Assembly: GCA_028290805.1 (NCBI GenBank)
Contig: JAQGJA010000034.1
Span: 1-10,142, forward strand
Direction: 5' to 3'
Source: Alphaproteobacteria bacterium
GTDB lineage: Bacteria > Pseudomonadota > Alphaproteobacteria > Micavibrionales > SZUA-601
Length of the DNA: 10,142 nucleotides
The notes beneath the pieces are model-generated. The model was not told where the DNA came from and made no database searches. It saw nothing but the letters and a program-made list of their open reading frames with translations. The stretch's first letter is position 1; each line of letters begins with the position of its first letter. Below are positions 1 through 6,522 of the stretch, piece after piece. The translations under genes were made by a program, and so were the position numbers.

Positions 1-2
1 AA

Positions 3-275
3 GTTCTGAGTAACCAGCTTGGTAACGTGCCTAAGATTATGAGCATGGGCGCCTATGTTATCGGTACCTTCTTCATCATCAAGTCGCTGTTCAAGATGAA
101 AGGCTTCGTCGACGCTCCAGATGACAATCCACTTTCCGGTGTATTGGCCTTTGCGATCGTTGGTGTTTTGCTGATCACGCTGCCATACCTCATTGGTGTT
201 GTAACCAAAACGGTTGGCGCTCAAAACTCGAACGTAACTTCTTCTTCGACCAGCTTTACGGATACAGGTTTCTAA
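3..275 (+). CDS. icmD: IcmD/DotP-like type IVB secretion membrane protein (3' part)
   Basis: This is the C-terminal 90 residues of a small membrane protein. The frame is open to the left window edge, so the GTG at 27 is unlikely to be the real start. Two hydrophobic segments are visible, at about bases 45-95 and 135-206. They are separated by a short polar loop with the pattern FKMKGFVDAPDDNP, and a Ser/Thr-rich tail ends in DTGF. Two helices flanking a loop of the K-x-K...DNP kind fit the IcmD/DotP and IcmC/DotE family of Dot/Icm systems (TraR/TraQ in IncI plasmids). These are inner-membrane or periplasmic components whose exact job is not settled. Its place directly before icmJ and icmB favours IcmD over IcmC. 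The family call rests mainly on this order and topology. A strong terminator follows the stop codon. Confidence 0.72.
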   Translation, partial: VLSNQLGNVPKIMSMGAYVIGTFFIIKSLFKMKGFVDAPDDNPLSGVLAFAIVGVLLITLPYLIGVVTKTVGAQNSNVTSSSTSFTDTGF

Positions 276-297
276 TCTTATCTGCTAATGCTTTCCA

Positions 298-331
298 AAA
301 AAGCCCGGCGATTAAAATCGCCGGGCTTTTT
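298..331 (+). terminator. Strong Rho-independent terminator after icmD
   Basis: There is a perfect inverted repeat with arms at 298-313 and 316-331. In practice this is a stem of about 15 bp with a GC-rich core (GCCCGGCGAT / ATCGCCGGGC) and an A/T loop, followed by five T. It lies 23 bases after the icmD stop codon. The A-run on the left arm means it could also stop transcription from the other strand. It separates icmD from icmJ. Confidence 0.93.
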
Positions 332-354
332 ACATTGTTAATGTCTCTGCCGTA

Positions 355-383
355 TTGATCCGGCTTTCTCTTTGACCTAAGAT
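355..383 (+). promoter_or_regulatory. Candidate promoter for icmJ
   Basis: TTGATC (355-360) and TAAGAT (378-383) are spaced by 17 bases. Each matches four of six bases of the sigma-70-type consensus. The expected transcription start would fall at or next to the icmJ ATG at 390, implying a leaderless or nearly leaderless message. This fits the absence of a Shine-Dalgarno sequence. The upstream terminator makes a promoter somewhere in 332-389 likely, but these hexamers were read by eye only. Confidence 0.35.
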
Positions 384-389
384 AAATCC

Positions 390-1103
390 ATGCGCCATCA
401 TCCTATCACCCTCGGTGTCATTCGGCCGAACTGGTCTGCTGCTAAAAACAATCGCAGCTTTGGCAAGATTTCGCCCCAGGCGAAAACGGCCGTTTTACAA
501 CGTGATGATTATACCTGTCAGTGCTGTGGTTTTCGCGCCGAAAAGCACCAGGAAGTGCTGCATATCAATGGGGATACGCGTGATTTCACCCCTGAAAACG
601 TTCTGACCACCTGTATTTTCTGCCATCAGTGCTTTGATCTGGGGGCGGTCGAAGGCATGCATTCGGGCATGCTGATCTGGCTGCCGGAAATTTCCCAGGT
701 GACGCTGCACCATATCATGCGCAGCGTTTACCTGGGCCGCATTACCCAGGGGCCCTTGGCCGAAATGGCCCGCAAGATTTTCGACGCGTTCTATAATCGC
801 GGGGCGGAAGCGAAAAAACGGCTCGGTTCGACAGATCCCGGGGCATTGACCATTGTCCTGCGGGATTTTCTGACTCGCAAGGATTACGAGAAAGCCCAGG
901 ATAATCTGAAGGGCATTCGCCTTCTGCCTTTGGACCGCCGTATGATCAAGGATGAAAAAAACGGTGAGATTAACCTTTTTCCCCAGGTCCTGGCCCATTG
1001 GCGGGTAAAGACCGGCCCTTATGGCGATATGCCCGCCCAGGATTGGCCCTCTTTATTCAAGACGCTGGATAATGCCGCCACGGGACTGAGCGCCAGCCTA
1101 TAA
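390..1103 (+). CDS. icmJ: IcmJ/DotN, zinc-binding component of the Dot/Icm coupling complex
   Basis: The 237-residue protein has an N-terminal HNH-like zinc fold. QRDDYTCQCCGF at about residues 37-48 gives the first CxxC (C43/C46). TTCIFCHQC gives the second (C75/C78), with C81 close by. The RD-x-YTCQ-x-CGF pattern and the stretch near 58-75 are what I recall of Legionella IcmJ/DotN. DotN is a cytoplasmic subunit of the type IV coupling complex with DotL and DotM, which recruits effector substrates; the IncI counterpart is TraT. The fold resembles HNH nucleases, but no nuclease role is established for DotN and none is claimed here. The later part contains KGIRLLPLDRR (about residues 174-184), a conserved-looking block. 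At 237 residues it is somewhat longer than the roughly 210 I recall for Legionella, with extra C-terminal sequence. The ATG at 390 lacks a Shine-Dalgarno sequence and is preceded by AGATAAA. Confidence 0.88.
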   Translation: MRHHPITLGVIRPNWSAAKNNRSFGKISPQAKTAVLQRDDYTCQCCGFRAEKHQEVLHINGDTRDFTPENVLTTCIFCHQCFDLGAVEGMHSGMLIWLPEISQVTLHHIMRSVYLGRITQGPLAEMARKIFDAFYNRGAEAKKRLGSTDPGALTIVLRDFLTRKDYEKAQDNLKGIRLLPLDRRMIKDEKNGEINLFPQVLAHWRVKTGPYGDMPAQDWPSLFKTLDNAATGLSASL

Positions 1104-1127
1104 AAGCCGTTTTTCTGCAGCCAGGCA

Positions 1128-1155
1128 TTGAAATTGCTGTTTTTTTCTTTATATT
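1128..1155 (+). promoter_or_regulatory. Candidate promoter for icmB
   Basis: TTGAAA (1128-1133) and TATATT (1150-1155) are 16 bases apart and sit in an AT-rich stretch after the icmJ stop codon. Use of this promoter would give a leader of about 120 bases containing the dyad at 1197-1218. No terminator is visible between icmJ and this point, so read-through from icmJ is also possible. Confidence 0.4.
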
Positions 1156-1196
1156 AATTTTATCACGGCATAAAGACGTCTTATCGTCCTATGGGA

Positions 1197-1218
1197 CAGA
1201 TTTTAATGCTAAAATCTG
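1197..1218 (+). promoter_or_regulatory. Perfect 9-bp dyad upstream of icmB
   Basis: Arms CAGATTTTA (1197-1205) and TAAAATCTG (1210-1218) are exact reverse complements around the 4-base loop ATGC. The stem is AT-rich and has no following T-run, so it does not look like an intrinsic terminator. It lies downstream of the candidate icmB promoter and about 60 bases before the icmB ATG. It could be an operator for a dimeric regulator or an RNA hairpin in the leader. The repeat is plain in the sequence; its function is inferred. Confidence 0.5.
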
Positions 1219-1280
1219 AAACTTTCTGTATCATATCCACAGGACCTCTGCCGCTCAACCTAGAAAAGTACAGATAAAAC

Positions 1281-4200
1281 ATGGCCTCTCTTTTAAACAG
1301 AATGCTTGCCCCTTTTGCCAAAATGGCAAAACAGCCGCTTGAATCCTTTATCCGGCTTGAGACCGCCGACGACTCGGAAACGCTGGTCGCCGAAGATGGT
1401 TCGCTTGTGACTTTTTTCCAGGTCGATGGCAGCCGCCAGATCATCGGCAACCAGGAATATGAACGCATCATCGAGCAAGGCGTCATCAAGCTCGGTTCCC
1501 GTTTCGACCGCCCCGGTTATGCGTTACAGGTGGTCTTTATCCGTAATCCAGACCGGATCGGCCGGGAATTGCGCAATATGATGCGTTATAACCAGCGCGC
1601 CGCCAATACGATTGGTCTGGACATCAAGGACCTGATCAATGAACGCGCCAGCCATCTGGCGAATTACATGTCCTGGGAGGAATGCTATTTCATCGCCTGG
1701 ACCCGTCCATCCGTGATGGGCCCGACCGAAGGCAAAAAAGCCAAGGAAAAGCGCCAGGAAAAAAATTTGAAATGGGTGTCCTCGCCCAATGCCCAGCGCC
1801 CGCTGGCCGCCATGGACGAATTGCGCACGCGCCACCGTTCCTATGTCACTAATATGCGCACCGCCCTTAACGAGCTGGGCATCCAGTCCAGCGTCCTTGA
1901 AGTGCATGACGCGCTTGGCGTCGTCCGTTCCTCGCTGTTCCCGTCGCGTTCCGGCGATGACTGGCGTCCGATCCTGCCGGGCGACCGTATCCCTGCCCGC
2001 GCGCCTCGTGTGCCGAATGATTTTTCCGACGTGCTTTGGCCGGCCTTGCGCCACCAGCTTTGCACCTATGATGCAGAAATTGTCTCACCGTCCGTGGTCC
2101 AGATCGGCAATAAATTATGGTCTGCAGTCGATGTTATCCTGCCGCCGGCCGATCCAACGCCGTTTTCCCAGCTTCTGGTCCGCTTTGTCGAGGCCAAGGT
2201 ACCGTTCCGCATTTCTTTCCTGATCGAAGGCGGCGGGGTCCAGGGGTCGTATATCAAGCAATTAATGGCTACCATGCTGACCGTTACCAACAGCACCAAT
2301 CGCCAGATCAAGGAATCCATTGAAAACCTGGCCGAAATGGCCAAGGACGAGCCGGTCGTCAAATTGCGGATTTCCGCCGCCACCTGGGCGCCGGAAGGCC
2401 GCATGGACCTGATGGAAGAGCGCGCCGCCATCCTGACCCAGGCGCTGGAAGCCTGGGGGTATTGCCAGGTCAGCATGGTTTCGGGCGATCCCCTGGACGA
2501 AGTCATGTCTTCGGTGCCGGGCATCGCCTGTGCTTCTTCGGCCCCTGCCGCCATTGCACCGCTTTCCGAAGTATTGAAACTCCTGCCCTGGCAGCGTCCC
2601 TGTTCGCCTTTCAAGACAGGGCCCATTCTGTTCCGTTCCGATGACGGGCGCATCTGGCCCTATGCCACGGGTTCATCCCTCACCACCACCTGGTTCGATC
2701 TGATCTTCGCCCAGCCGGGGGCGGGTAAGTCCGTTCTGATGAACACGCTGAATATCGGGACTGTTTTGTCACAAGGGGTTTCCCAGCTTCCCTATGTCGC
2801 CATCATCGATATTGGTCCCTCCTCTTCGGGTCTGATCTCGCTGATCAAAGAAGGCTTGCCGCCCGAGCGCGCGCATGAAGCGATGCATTACCGCCTGCAG
2901 ATGAGCCCCGAATACGCCATCAATCCGTTCGACACCCAGCTTGGCTGCCGCCGTCCCTTGCCCGATGAGCGTTCCTATCTGATCGAACTGATGACCTTGA
3001 TTGCAACGCCGCCCGGACAGGCCCAGCCCTATGACGGGATGCCGCAGCTGGTCGGATTCGTGGTTGACGAGGTTTTCCGCTGGCGCGACGATGCCGCCCC
3101 CAATGCCGAGCCGCGCCCTTATCTTCCCCGCGTCGACCTTGTAGTGGACGAGGCCTTGCAGTCGCATAACATTTATGTCGCGCCCGAAGCGATGTGGTGG
3201 GATGTGGTGGATATGCTGTTTGACCGTGGTTTGCACCGCGAAGCGATGCTGGCCCAGCGTCATGCCGTGCCGACCTTGGCCGATGCCATCACCGCCGCCC
3301 GCCGCCCGCAGATCCGAAGCCTGATGGAGGAAACTTCGATCGGCAGTTCCTCGGAAAGCGTCATCCATGCCTTTGAGCGGATGATTTCGTCGGCCGTGCG
3401 CGAATTGCCGATTCTGTCCACTGTCACGCGTTTCGACATTGGCGAGACCAAGGTCTGCGCCCTCGATCTGATGGATGTCTCGCCGCAAGGGGATGATTCG
3501 GCCGACCGCCAGACGGCCATCATGTATATGTTGGCCCGTCACGTCATGGTCCGCAGCTGGTGGATTAACGAGGATGTCGTCAAATACATGCCTGAGCGTT
3601 TTCGCCCTTTCCATGAATTACGCCTGCGCAAGATCAAGGAAACGCCAAAGCGCTTGTGTTACGACGAATTCCACCGGACGTCCAAATCCAAAGCCGTGCG
3701 TTCCCAGATTATCCGCGACGTCCGCGAGGGGCGTAAATGGGGCGTGCAAATCGTTCTGTCTTCTCAGCTGTTGAAGGATTTCGACAACGACATGGTCGAT
3801 CTGGCCACCGGGGTCTGGATTTTGGGCTCGGCGATCTCCGACTCCGCGGTTCTGGAAGCAAAAGCGCGCTTCTCCCTTTCAGATACCGCTGTTTACGTTA
3901 TGCGCAACTTGTTGACGGGTCCAAGGGCTTCGGGGGCGCCTGCCCTCCTCGTTTTAGGCACGAATGAAGGCCGTTATGAGCAGTTCCTGATCAACACGCT
4001 GGGCCCGATCGAGCTTTGGGCCTTTTCGACCAGCGCCGATGACGTGGCCCTGCGCCGCCGTCTTTATACCCGGATCGGGGCCAATAATGCCCGCCAGATC
4101 CTGGCCGCCAGCTTCCCCGGCGGTTCGGCGCGCAACGAGATCAAGCGCCGGGTCGATGCCTATGCCGACCAGGGCGATGTTAAAAAGGCTATGGCTTCCC

Positions 4201-4316
4201 AAGTCACCGACGAGATCGCCGAAGAGCTGGTGGAAAAATTCACCCGCTTCACGATGGGCAGCATCTTTTCCCAGAACGGCACCGATCTGGATGCCCAGCA
4301 GACCAGCGGACGCTAG
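1281..4316 (+). CDS. icmB: IcmB/DotO, VirB4-class ATPase of the type IVB secretion system
   Basis: The protein has 1011 residues, almost the length I recall for Legionella IcmB/DotO (about 1009). Residues 1 to about 440 form the non-catalytic N-terminal part. The RecA-like ATPase core follows. Walker A is QPGAGKSV at about 478-485 (K483), Walker B is RLCYDEFH at about 791-798 (D795/E796), and a conserved SSQLL with GRKWGVQ is at about 817-831. In Dot/Icm systems DotO hexamers sit at the cytoplasmic face of the inner membrane and work with DotB to energise assembly and export; TraU is the IncI counterpart. No transmembrane helix is evident. The length and the icmJ neighbour argue against an ordinary VirB4/TrbE (about 800 residues). 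The ATG at 1281 has no good Shine-Dalgarno sequence. Its likely 3' end is the terminator at 4346-4368. Confidence 0.93.
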   Translation: MASLLNRMLAPFAKMAKQPLESFIRLETADDSETLVAEDGSLVTFFQVDGSRQIIGNQEYERIIEQGVIKLGSRFDRPGYALQVVFIRNPDRIGRELRNMMRYNQRAANTIGLDIKDLINERASHLANYMSWEECYFIAWTRPSVMGPTEGKKAKEKRQEKNLKWVSSPNAQRPLAAMDELRTRHRSYVTNMRTALNELGIQSSVLEVHDALGVVRSSLFPSRSGDDWRPILPGDRIPARAPRVPNDFSDVLWPALRHQLCTYDAEIVSPSVVQIGNKLWSAVDVILPPADPTPFSQLLVRFVEAKVPFRISFLIEGGGVQGSYIKQLMATMLTVTNSTNRQIKESIENLAEMAKDEPVVKLRISAATWAPEGRMDLMEERAAILTQALEAWGYCQVSMVSGDPLDEVMSSVPGIACASSAPAAIAPLSEVLKLLPWQRPCSPFKTGPILFRSDDGRIWPYATGSSLTTTWFDLIFAQPGAGKSVLMNTLNIGTVLSQGVSQLPYVAIIDIGPSSSGLISLIKEGLPPERAHEAMHYRLQMSPEYAINPFDTQLGCRRPLPDERSYLIELMTLIATPPGQAQPYDGMPQLVGFVVDEVFRWRDDAAPNAEPRPYLPRVDLVVDEALQSHNIYVAPEAMWWDVVDMLFDRGLHREAMLAQRHAVPTLADAITAARRPQIRSLMEETSIGSSSESVIHAFERMISSAVRELPILSTVTRFDIGETKVCALDLMDVSPQGDDSADRQTAIMYMLARHVMVRSWWINEDVVKYMPERFRPFHELRLRKIKETPKRLCYDEFHRTSKSKAVRSQIIRDVREGRKWGVQIVLSSQLLKDFDNDMVDLATGVWILGSAISDSAVLEAKARFSLSDTAVYVMRNLLTGPRASGAPALLVLGTNEGRYEQFLINTLGPIELWAFSTSADDVALRRRLYTRIGANNARQILAASFPGGSARNEIKRRVDAYADQGDVKKAMASQVTDEIAEELVEKFTRFTMGSIFSQNGTDLDAQQTSGR

Positions 4317-4345
4317 AACGATCCGGCTTCTATATAAAACATGCA

Positions 4346-4368
4346 AAACCCCGGCACTGCCGGGGTTT
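4346..4368. terminator. Bidirectional terminator between icmB and the prepilin gene
   Basis: AAACCCCGGC (4346-4355) and GCCGGGGTTT (4359-4368) form a perfect 10-bp stem around the loop ACT. The hairpin lies 29 bases after the icmB stop codon and 16 bases beyond the stop of the convergent prepilin gene. Short T tracts follow on both strands, so it can serve both genes. Confidence 0.85.
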
Positions 4369-4384
4369 CCTATAAAGAATTATT

Positions 4385-5158
4385 TTAGCGGTTCAGCAAA
4401 AAGGACATTGTGCAAAAGGCGTCCTCGCGGCTTGCATCATAGCCCGTGGCGCTTTCGCAGGCGGCCACATAGGCGCCGTTGCCATTGGCGCGGGACTGGA
4501 CATCGCCCGTCTGGGGCATGCCGTCATCCATTTTGCGATCGATATAAGCGGCATTTTTCGGGGAAATGGCCGGAACGTCTTCGGTATAATTGCTGGCAAG
4601 GTCGCCATGCATCCGCAGGACCAGGGCGCCTGTCATGACGCTGGCGTTGGTTGCGCCGCCTGTCTGGCCATCGGGGGCAGTGACCGTTGTCACGACTGTA
4701 AATCCGCTGGCCGATGGCGCGAGCGATGCGGGATGGGATTTGCCCCAGATCGGCAGGCTGGCGCTTGGTTCGACGCCGGTAATCAGATGCGCCAAAGCCA
4801 GATGCTTCCAGAACTGGGAGTTTTCTGTGCTAATAGCCTGCTGGCCGCCTTGCCAGACTTCAATCGGCGTGCCGACAATCCCGTTGCCATTTCCGGCCAC
4901 ACAGTTATTGGACGCCGTACAGCCAGGCAGGCGGTTTGTCGCTGTTCTCAAATCGCCCGGAAAGCCGTCATAGGTATCGCGGAATGTATTGATGGCGCCG
5001 GTATAGGAATTGACCTGTTTGATTGTGGCCTGAAGCCGGGCATTAGTGAGCATTTCCTGGCCGCGCAGGATTCCGCCGATCAGCAGCCCGATAATCATCA
5101 GTACAATGGCCAGTTCAACCAGGGTAAAACCCTGTTCTCGTCTTTGAATAATCGACAT
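4385..5158 (-). CDS. Type IV prepilin-like protein
   Basis: The 257-residue protein starts with a class III (prepilin) signal. A basic 10-residue leader ends in REQG, then FTLVELAIVL follows, so prepilin peptidase should cut after G10 and leave an N-terminal Phe with Glu at mature position 5. Residues 11 to about 32 form the hydrophobic pilin helix. The globular part contains DGFPGDL (about 64-70), KNAAYIDRKMDDGMPQTGDV (about 201-220) and four cysteines (80, 86, 234, 249) that could form two disulfides. I recall this DDG-x-P-x-TG pattern from long proteobacterial prepilin-like proteins; the specific role (pilus, pseudopilus or minor pilin) is unknown. I chose the ATG at 5158, which has AAGGA four bases upstream, over the TTG at 5170 that would add four residues. 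It converges on icmB. No other pilus genes are in the window. Confidence 0.88.
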   Translation of the reverse strand: MSIIQRREQGFTLVELAIVLMIIGLLIGGILRGQEMLTNARLQATIKQVNSYTGAINTFRDTYDGFPGDLRTATNRLPGCTASNNCVAGNGNGIVGTPIEVWQGGQQAISTENSQFWKHLALAHLITGVEPSASLPIWGKSHPASLAPSASGFTVVTTVTAPDGQTGGATNASVMTGALVLRMHGDLASNYTEDVPAISPKNAAYIDRKMDDGMPQTGDVQSRANGNGAYVAACESATGYDASREDAFCTMSFLLNR

Positions 5159-5198
5159 GACATCCTTCAATAAAAGAAATCGGTGATTCTGATGTTCA

Positions 5199-5207
5199 TT
5201 TATAGCA
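5199..5207 (-). promoter_or_regulatory. Candidate extended -10 promoter for the prepilin gene
   Basis: On the - strand this site reads TGC followed by TATAAA, an extended -10 element. It is about 40 bases upstream of the prepilin ATG in an AT-rich 85-base gap. No good -35 is seen at the usual distance. Read-through from the phosphofructokinase gene is also possible, because no clear terminator lies between them. Confidence 0.35.
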
Positions 5208-5243
5208 CAAGAAAGTTAAAATAATTTAGACGGGCAGGATTTA

Positions 5244-6353
5244 TCAGGACCCCGTACAAATGCCCATCGAACGCGCCGTCTGGACCAGGGAATCGTTTTC
5301 ATCCACCGTATGGTATTTGTCCAAGGCTTCGGAAAGCGGGGCCGAGGTAATGCCGCGGCCTTTCCAGACGACCATGCGGTCGAACTTACCCTGTTCGATC
5401 AGGTCGACCGCATGGACGCCGCTGGCGGTGGCGATCATGCGGTCCAATGCGCTGGGGGCTGCGCCGCGCTGGACATGGCCCAAAACGGTAACGCGGGCTT
5501 CGGCCCCGGTTTCCTTGGTGATGGCATTAGCCAGATATTGGCCGATACCACCCAAGCGCATCTGCCCATCCATATGTTTGACCTGCAGCTTTTCTCCACC
5601 GGTGCCTTTAACGCCCTCGGCAACCACGATCAGGCAATCCTGACGGCCACCGTCACGCAACTTGTTGATTTTATTGGAAACGCATTCTATCGTATAGGGC
5701 AATTCCGGGATCAGGATCACATCCGCACCGCCGGCAATCCCAGCATTGAGGGCGATATGCCCCGCATCGCGGCCCATCACTTCTAAAATCATTACACGCT
5801 GGTGGGAAGCCGCGGTGGGCTGCAGCCGGTCCAAGGCTTCTGTGGCGACCTGCATGGCAGTGTCGAAACCAATGGACTGGTCGGTGGCGCCGACATCGTT
5901 GTCGATGGTTTTGGGAATGCCCACGAATTTGATATCGGTGCGGGCGGCGATCTGGCGCAAGATTCCCATCGAGCCATCACCGCCAATGACGATCAGGCCG
6001 CCCAGGCCCAATTCGTGATAGGCGTCGGCTACATCCTGGCTGCGGTCATAGGTGGTGCCGTCGGCACGCGGAAAATTCAGCGGCGATTGGGCGCCCTTGC
6101 TGGTCGTGCCCAAAATCGTGCCGCCCATGCGGAACACCGCATCGACCCGGGCGTAATCCAGCGGGACCGAGCGAATGGGACGGGCCATCATGCCCTCGGT
6201 GCTGTTCAAAATCCCGACCACGTCCCAGCCTTTTTCTTTGGCCGCATGCGTGGCCGAGCGGATCGCGGCGTTCAGCCCGGGACAGTCCCCGCCCGAAGTC
6301 AGGATGCCGATGCGTTTGATGGAAGAGCCGGAAGCAGGGGAAAGAGAGGTCAT
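5244..6353 (-). CDS. pfkA: 6-phosphofructokinase, PPi-PFK-like group with ATP-type signature
   Basis: This glycolytic enzyme phosphorylates fructose 6-phosphate to fructose 1,6-bisphosphate in the cytoplasm. In its 369 residues, GGDCPGLNA (21-29) is the N-terminal phosphate-binding loop, GGDGS (124-128) the phosphoryl-donor site, and PKTIDND (147-153) the catalytic loop with D151 as base. MGRDAG (193-198) and GHVQRGAAPS add substrate-binding residues. G127 aligns with E. coli G104, which favours ATP. K148 aligns with E. coli G124, and lysine there is typical of pyrophosphate-dependent enzymes. The combination is known from ATP-using members of the mixed group, so ATP use is my prediction, but PPi cannot be excluded. 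It lacks the length of eukaryotic forms. The ATG at 6353 has AAGG five bases upstream. It is divergent from the DUF465 gene. Confidence 0.93.
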   Translation of the reverse strand: MTSLSPASGSSIKRIGILTSGGDCPGLNAAIRSATHAAKEKGWDVVGILNSTEGMMARPIRSVPLDYARVDAVFRMGGTILGTTSKGAQSPLNFPRADGTTYDRSQDVADAYHELGLGGLIVIGGDGSMGILRQIAARTDIKFVGIPKTIDNDVGATDQSIGFDTAMQVATEALDRLQPTAASHQRVMILEVMGRDAGHIALNAGIAGGADVILIPELPYTIECVSNKINKLRDGGRQDCLIVVAEGVKGTGGEKLQVKHMDGQMRLGGIGQYLANAITKETGAEARVTVLGHVQRGAAPSALDRMIATASGVHAVDLIEQGKFDRMVVWKGRGITSAPLSEALDKYHTVDENDSLVQTARSMGICTGS

Positions 6354-6418
6354 GAATGCCTTGAATCGTCGTCGAAAAGGTCGAAAAGGGGAAAGTTTAG
6401 AAGGTTTTTAACCCGACA

Positions 6419-6446
6419 GTTTTATCATAGTTGTGGATTTTGACAA
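6419..6446 (-). promoter_or_regulatory. Candidate promoter for the phosphofructokinase gene
   Basis: On the - strand TTGTCA (6446-6441) is followed after 16 bases by TAAAAC (6424-6419). This would give a leader of roughly 60 bases. The site lies in the 169-base divergent gap and overlaps the small inverted repeat GTTGT-N8-ACAAC at 6430-6447. On the + strand the same place holds a consensus TTGACA (6440-6445), but no correctly spaced -10 for the DUF465 gene was found. Confidence 0.35.
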
Positions 6447-6522
6447 CAGGATAAGGTATAAGGACAGGCATATTTTAGAATGAAACACCCCCTCTTTAAC
6501 ACCTTTGCAAGATGACCCCGTA

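Noticed and set aside
390..1103. HNH endonuclease call for the CxxC protein
   Set aside because: The zinc-knuckle layout is HNH-like, but the RD-x-YTCQ-x-CGF pattern, the length and the position between icmD and icmB fit IcmJ/DotN, for which no nuclease activity is established.
2769..3614. 281-residue - strand reading frame opposite icmB
   Set aside because: It lies wholly inside the clearly coding icmB frame, has low-complexity H/G/R/Q-rich composition typical of antisense shadows in GC-rich genes, and has no ribosome binding site or recognisable motif.
1281..4316. Ordinary VirB4/TrbE ATPase of a type IVA system
   Set aside because: The 1011-residue length and the icmD-icmJ neighbours fit DotO/TraU; no VirB3, VirB5 or VirB6-like gene is present.
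4607..5173. 188-residue + strand reading frame opposite the prepilin gene
   Set aside because: The - strand frame has a textbook prepilin signal and a Shine-Dalgarno sequence; this frame has neither.
5802..6443. 213-residue + strand reading frame opposite the phosphofructokinase gene
   Set aside because: It overlaps the intact pfk gene almost fully and has glycine/aspartate-rich shadow composition with no family motif.
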